From NCBI GenBank assembly GCA_902984215.1, contig CADWAF010000855.1, positions 1-22,490 on the forward strand: DNA of 22,490 bases, in the 5' to 3' direction. The stretch comes from Willaertia magna (taxonomy: Eukaryota; Heterolobosea; Eutetramitea; Acrasida; Naegleriidae). This document shows positions 18,801-22,490 of this stretch, piece after piece. The position numbers were made by a program, and so were the translations under genes. Within the stretch, counting starts at the first letter, position 1. Each line of letters begins with the position of its first letter. Under the pieces are notes generated by a model that made no database searches, was not told where the DNA came from, and saw nothing but the letters and a program-made list of their open reading frames with translations.

Positions 18801-20190
18801 TCTTAATCGTTTAGGTATTACACATGTTGTTAATTGTTGTATTTCACCATCTAAATCACAATTTAGTGAAAATTTCTTTTATTTCAATTTGAAAGAACAC
18901 ATCTCAGAAAGTTCATTAAAAGCATATAGTGAATACATTAGAGCATTTGAATTTGTTAGAGATGCAATACGTAAGAGAGGTAGAGTATTAGTATATAGTG
19001 GTAAAGGTTTAAGTAGAAGTGGTTTATTTGTTATATTATTCTTAATGGATACATACAATCTTTCCAGTTATGAAGCTTATCTTTTTGTAAAGAGTAGAAG
19101 ACCTGCTTTACGTCCAGAAATTTTAACACACTTTTTACATTTCCTTTTAAAAGTTAAACAATTACAATGGGTTGAAAAACAAAAGAAGAGAACATTATCT
19201 GAATTAAGAACTTTAACTGCAGAGAATGGTAGTATATTAGAAACATTGAGAAGTAGTAAATCACCAATACAAACTTTATTACAACCTCCACCACAACATA
19301 ACCACAAGAAATTATACAAGATCCATAAGACAGTTAGTAAATTAATTCAATTAAAAGCAAATAGTAGTACTAACAATACCAACAATAATAGTAACGGTAA
19401 TTCACCAACGTCAACAACTACGTCAGGTATTACGCCAACAATTACGCCATTGCGTTCCGGTTCTACAAGTAAATTAAGGTCAGAATCATTTAGTGGAATT
19501 AGGAAAAAGAATGAAGATAAAGATATGGTACATTGGTATAGATGTTTATGTGGTGCTTGTGTTGTAGGTGTAGTTTCCCCTCACATTTCATTCTACAGTA
19601 TTCATTCTGGAAATATGACACATGAAACTAGCCCAATGCGTTGTTGGCCATCTTTCTTACAAGAAATGAAATTATTATATTTCTATAATTCAAATATTAT
19701 TAATATGGGATTCTCAACGAAAGATAAAGTTTTATTAGAACCTTTTGGTGTTGAACAATTATCTGAACCTGTCACTGTCGATAGTCAAAGTGAATTTTCA
19801 GATTCTATTTGGAAAGTTAGTAAATGTAAATATTGTGGTTATATGATTTATGCAACAAAAGATAAAGAAAAAGAAAAGACATTATTATATATGAATAATA
19901 GAGATAGCGCACGTGATGATAATAACATAAAACAACACTTATTAAGAGATACCTTAATGAAACATGGTTCTAATTCTTCTATTGATTTTAATAGTTCATT
20001 CACCAGTAATAATGGCAGTGGTACTCCACTATCTAATAACAACAATAGTATTGATAAAGGTATACCAATTAGTGGATTTGATATTGCTGTAAATTGTTCA
20101 TTAAGAACGACTAATGTAATTGCTAAATCTTATGTGAATAAGGTACAAGATTTACGTCCATCTTTGTTCTTTAAAGGAGCAAATATTTAA
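12801..20190 (+). CDS. Giant protein: kinase + catalytically dead DSP domain + C-terminal Cys-pair domain
   Basis: Exons are 12801-12989, 13038-13328 and 13495-20190 (phase 0 joins), predicted 2391 residues. Residues to about 900 are helical, armadillo-like. About 910-1370 is disordered, Asn/Ser/Thr-rich, with acidic clusters and repeated IPKL-LGG-like words. The kinase domain is about 1477-1782: glycine loop LGFGAYGDVW, VAVK with Lys1512, HFDLKCDN (His1608, Asp1610; Arg of HRD replaced by Phe), DFG at 1645, KSPEM, DIWSLGCLFYELL. These residues suggest an active non-RD Ser/Thr-type kinase. About 1895-2060 resembles a dual-specificity phosphatase (GITHVVNCC, then VYSGKGLSRSG), but the catalytic Cys of CX5R is Ser1995 and the preceding His is Tyr, so it is probably a phospho-binding pseudophosphatase. 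The C-terminus has CLCGAC (2177-2182) and CKYC (2271-2274), a likely zinc site. Probable signalling scaffold; substrates unknown. The structure of the second intron is uncertain. Confidence 0.85.
12990..13037 (+). other. Intron 1 of the giant kinase gene (48 bp, frame-neutral)
   Basis: The donor AAG|GTGAGT and acceptor TTAAAAAG|GCT match other introns in size. It is 48 bp, divisible by three and free of stops, so retention would add 16 residues (VSIIHILSVYNFSFKK-like) without breaking the frame. Splicing is favoured by the donor and by the change in composition. Confidence 0.7.
13329..13494 (+). other. Intron 2 of the giant kinase gene (166 bp, outlier)
   Basis: The donor CAA|GTAAGT and acceptor CTTGTAG|CTT join phase-0 exons. 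It is three to four times longer than other introns here. After the donor it contains no AG until the acceptor and is rich in C but poor in G. A different frame stays open through most of it (see findings), so this region may instead hide a missed exon or a frameshift. Confidence 0.6.
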
Positions 20191-20414
20191 TTTATTTATA
20201 AATAAAAAATTTACAAAAACTTTTAATACAATGTAATTCTATTTGCATGCATCACCAAGACGATGAAAAAGGATAATTGAGAAATAAGGAAAATGACAGG
20301 ATTAGGTAGTTTCAGGTTTAGATAAATAAAACAATTTATACTACCAAATTTCACAGCAATAAAGGTGTACGTACTGCTGCGTTCTTATTATAAAAAAATT
20401 GAAAAAAACTTGAA
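20191..20414. other. Intergenic region
   Basis: These 224 bp between two plus-strand genes have a higher G+C centre (20250-20390) than the flanks. I see no ORF, RNA gene or clear repeat. The last 40 bp are A-rich and probably hold the leader of the next gene. Confidence 0.6.
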
Positions 20415-20879
20415 ATGAAACAACTTTTTCGCAAATTCCAGTTGACTAAAATTCAACAACATTCAGTAAAGAATTATTTATTGCTTCAGCAACAACTTGG
20501 CAGAAGATCCTTTAATACTTATTTAAATCACTTAAACGTTGAAGCAACAGATAGAAAAGGAAAAACATTTGCAGTTGATGCTACTGCAACACACGGAAGA
20601 ACTGAAAGAGAAATTTCAGAAGAAGAGAAATACGCTGCAGAACACGATCACGAATTATTACAAAAACTTGCTCAAAAACTTGGAAAAACATTTACTGTTG
20701 GTGGACCAAAACCAAAGAATGTATCTGATATTGTACAAGAGATTAAAATTTCACATGAAGAAGATGCAAGAGAGTTGAGTGATGTTGTAAAACCATTTGT
20801 TGGAGGTTTAAGTAGTATTGATGTATCTACAACAGAAGTTGGAAGAAGTAATGAAAGTAATTTTAATAAAAAAGTGTAA
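20415..20879 (+). CDS. Small, probably mitochondrial protein; possible ATPase-inhibitor-like segment
   Basis: This is a 154-residue ORF after an A-rich leader. The first 35 residues are basic, lack acidic residues and end LGRRSF, a typical mitochondrial presequence with a cleavage-like Arg site. The mature part has a strongly charged helix, EREISEEEKYAAEHDHELLQ (64-83) continuing to KLAQKLG. It resembles the inhibitory helix of the F1-ATPase inhibitor IF1 family (Glu-rich, EEEKYxxEH), but the match is loose and the C-terminal half (DIVQEIKISHEEDARELSDV) is not typical of IF1. The location is moderately sure; the function is only a suggestion. Confidence 0.7.
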   Translation: MKQLFRKFQLTKIQQHSVKNYLLLQQQLGRRSFNTYLNHLNVEATDRKGKTFAVDATATHGRTEREISEEEKYAAEHDHELLQKLAQKLGKTFTVGGPKPKNVSDIVQEIKISHEEDARELSDVVKPFVGGLSSIDVSTTEVGRSNESNFNKKV

Positions 20880-20961
20880 ATTTTTATTATTTGTGTAATA
20901 AAGTTTATTTACAATAAAGATAATTTATCTTATCAACAAGCTTTCTAATTAGATTGATTAT

Positions 20962-21186
20962 TTATCTCTGCTTATTGTTTAAGATTGATTTTGTTTGGTA
21001 TTCTTTCCAGGCGTCCTTTTTCATAAAGTTTGGTTCTACTTCGTTTGGAACGTCTTCCATTTCAAAACCAGTCACAACATCTGGATCTGTTTGACCTTCT
21101 ATCTTCTTGTTTTCACAGAAAATTACTGTTAAAAAAGTAATTGCCAACAAAATCACCGCAAGCAAAATGAATTTGTTTATTTTCAT
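20962..21186 (-). CDS. Small single-pass membrane or secreted protein, 74 residues
   Basis: MKINK is followed by a hydrophobic segment (FILLAVILLAITFLTVIFC, residues 6-24) and then a soluble acidic/basic tail (ENKKIEGQTDPDVVTGFEME ... SILNNKQR). The tail is too short for a domain. It could be a signal-anchored small membrane protein, perhaps an accessory subunit of a mitochondrial or ER complex; no family is recognised. The ORF has more G+C than its surroundings and ends 83 bp from the convergent upstream gene. Confidence 0.6.
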   Translation of the reverse strand: MKINKFILLAVILLAITFLTVIFCENKKIEGQTDPDVVTGFEMEDVPNEVEPNFMKKDAWKEYQTKSILNNKQR

Positions 21187-21229
21187 TTTAAATTCTTTGT
21201 TTTTTTATAAATAAAACAGCGTATTAATG

Positions 21230-22490
21230 ACTCTTTTCTTTAATAAGAAGGTCAATTAGCACTACAAACTTTCAATATTAAACCTACAAAAACCAAAAAA
21301 ATACAAATGGGGCACAAAAATATAAAGAGATTACAATAAAATAAACAAAAATAGATGTACTGAATAAATTATTGATTTGTTGTAATAATTGTAAAAAATT
21401 ATAAAATAAAAGAAAATATTAATTGTAATTTTATTTTAGAATAAAATTAATTCATATTTAAACTAAAATATAAAAATTTAATATAGTATCAAAGGAAAAA
21501 TAAATTAATTATGAATATATATATAAAAATGATTTAATAAAAGTATAAAATGTATTACAAATTAATAATTATAATTTAAAATATTAAATAACATCACTCA
21601 TTTAATAATAAATAATTGTGATTTATAGAAATAAAAAAAATTTTGTTAATGATATCAAGATATTTTATAAAATAATATTAAACAAAAAATAAATTATATA
21701 TAATTTAAATTTAATAATTATATTCTAATATAAATAATTTTAATAATTGATTAATAAATGAAATTAATTATTGATTTAAATAATTATTAAATTAATATTA
21801 AAAGAAAAAATTATTATTAAATATATATTTATATAACCATTATATTAAAAAAATTATTAAAAAAATGAGATATAGATTAATATATTTTAATAAAATAAAT
21901 TATTATTAAATTTGAAAAAAATTATATTTTAATTAATTAATCTTTTAATATTTTCAAGTAATTTATTTAATAAATTAAATATATTTTTATTTAATTTTTT
22001 AATTAATTTCTTTATTATTGATTTTTATTATTTTATTTTATTTATTTATTTATTTTTTTTAATATTTTTTTAATTTCAAAAATTCTTTTTCTTCTATATC
22101 TATTGTATGTATTTTAAATTTTAATATGAAATTTTTTATTAATTAATAATTTTTTTATATCTGTTAATAATATTTTTATAATAATAAAAAAAATAATTAA
22201 TTTAGTATTAATTGTAATATTATTGTTTAAAGTGTTAATATAATAAAATTATATATTTTTTATTTATTTGGTAGATCAGTAATTATTAATTTTTTAATAT
22301 TTTTAATTTTATTTAATTATTTTTGTAAATTAAAAAATTTATTTTTAAAAGCATAAAAATAGAATTATTAATTAATATATTTTTATTTTTATTTAAAATT
22401 AAAATATGTATTTTTATTAATTGTGTTTTGTATGTTATAAAAATATTAATTTTTTATTGTTTTAATAAAAAATTATTTGATGTTAACATT
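21230..22490. other. Extremely A+T-rich gene-free region
   Basis: No ORF of note, RNA gene or tandem array is visible. Base use changes sharply at about 21340: several 60-base lines contain only one to four G or C (for example 21661-21780), far below the other intergenic regions here. There are long A and T runs and short TATT/ATTTA words. It may be the edge of an A+T-rich chromosomal block such as centromeric, subtelomeric or organelle-derived DNA. Confidence 0.75.

Noticed and set aside
20539..20778. Lys/Gln/Glu-rich 79-codon ORF
   Set aside because: It overlaps the 154-residue mitochondrial-type ORF in another frame, starts late and is low complexity.
1..22490. CRISPR array, insertion sequence or prophage
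   Set aside because: No regularly spaced direct repeats, transposase, integrase or phage structural motif was seen; the region is eukaryotic nuclear DNA.

Overview
The window reads as nuclear DNA of an A+T-rich unicellular eukaryote with a compact genome, most likely a free-living amoeboid protist. The support is: spliceosomal introns of about 42-55 bp with GTAAGT, GTATGT or GTGAGT donors and AG acceptors; a eukaryotic tRNA with A and B boxes; F-box, JmjC, RRM and protein-kinase domains; Asn/Gln/Ser-rich linkers; and strong A/T-ending codon use. A heterolobosean or amoebozoan fits, but I cannot fix the genus. TAA and TGA are both used as stops. Intergenic gaps are mostly 50-350 bp.

Layout. 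1-1340 (+): an F-box + RRM locus that looks broken, with two in-frame TGA codons. 1377-1450 (-): tRNA-Thr(AGT), just downstream of an N-acetylglucosamine kinase (1500-2483, -). 2627-4364 (-): a two-exon F-box + JMJD6-type JmjC protein, divergent from an acidic, probably nuclear protein of unknown function (4575-5702, +). 5717-5908 (-): a doubtful small ORF. 6129-6222 (-): a decayed relic of the 3' end of a sodium:solute symporter gene. 6299-8677 (-): a Leu/Asn-rich F-box/LRR-like protein. 8767-10948 (-): an eight-exon sodium:solute symporter whose first exon and first membrane helix I cannot find. 11198-11482 (+): a small unknown protein. 11612-12046 (+): a MAPEG membrane protein. 12113-12727 (-): a protein with a PD-(D/E)XK nuclease motif. 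12801-20190 (+): a predicted 2391-residue protein with helical N-terminus, disordered middle, Ser/Thr-type kinase, dual-specificity-phosphatase-like domain without the catalytic Cys, and a C-terminal Cys-pair domain. 20415-20879 (+): a small, probably mitochondrial protein. 20962-21186 (-): a small single-pass membrane protein. From about 21230 to the end lies gene-free DNA that falls to a few percent G+C.

There is no operon-like pathway; neighbours look functionally independent. Three loci carry F-box-like N-termini, suggesting local expansion of ubiquitin-ligase adaptors. The symporter and its relic flank the F-box/LRR gene, which points to past local duplication. The most unusual items are the kinase/pseudophosphatase/Cys-pair fusion, the F-box + RRM locus with TGA at Trp-like positions, the PD-(D/E)XK protein, the symporter relic pair, and an outlier intron holding a long open frame.
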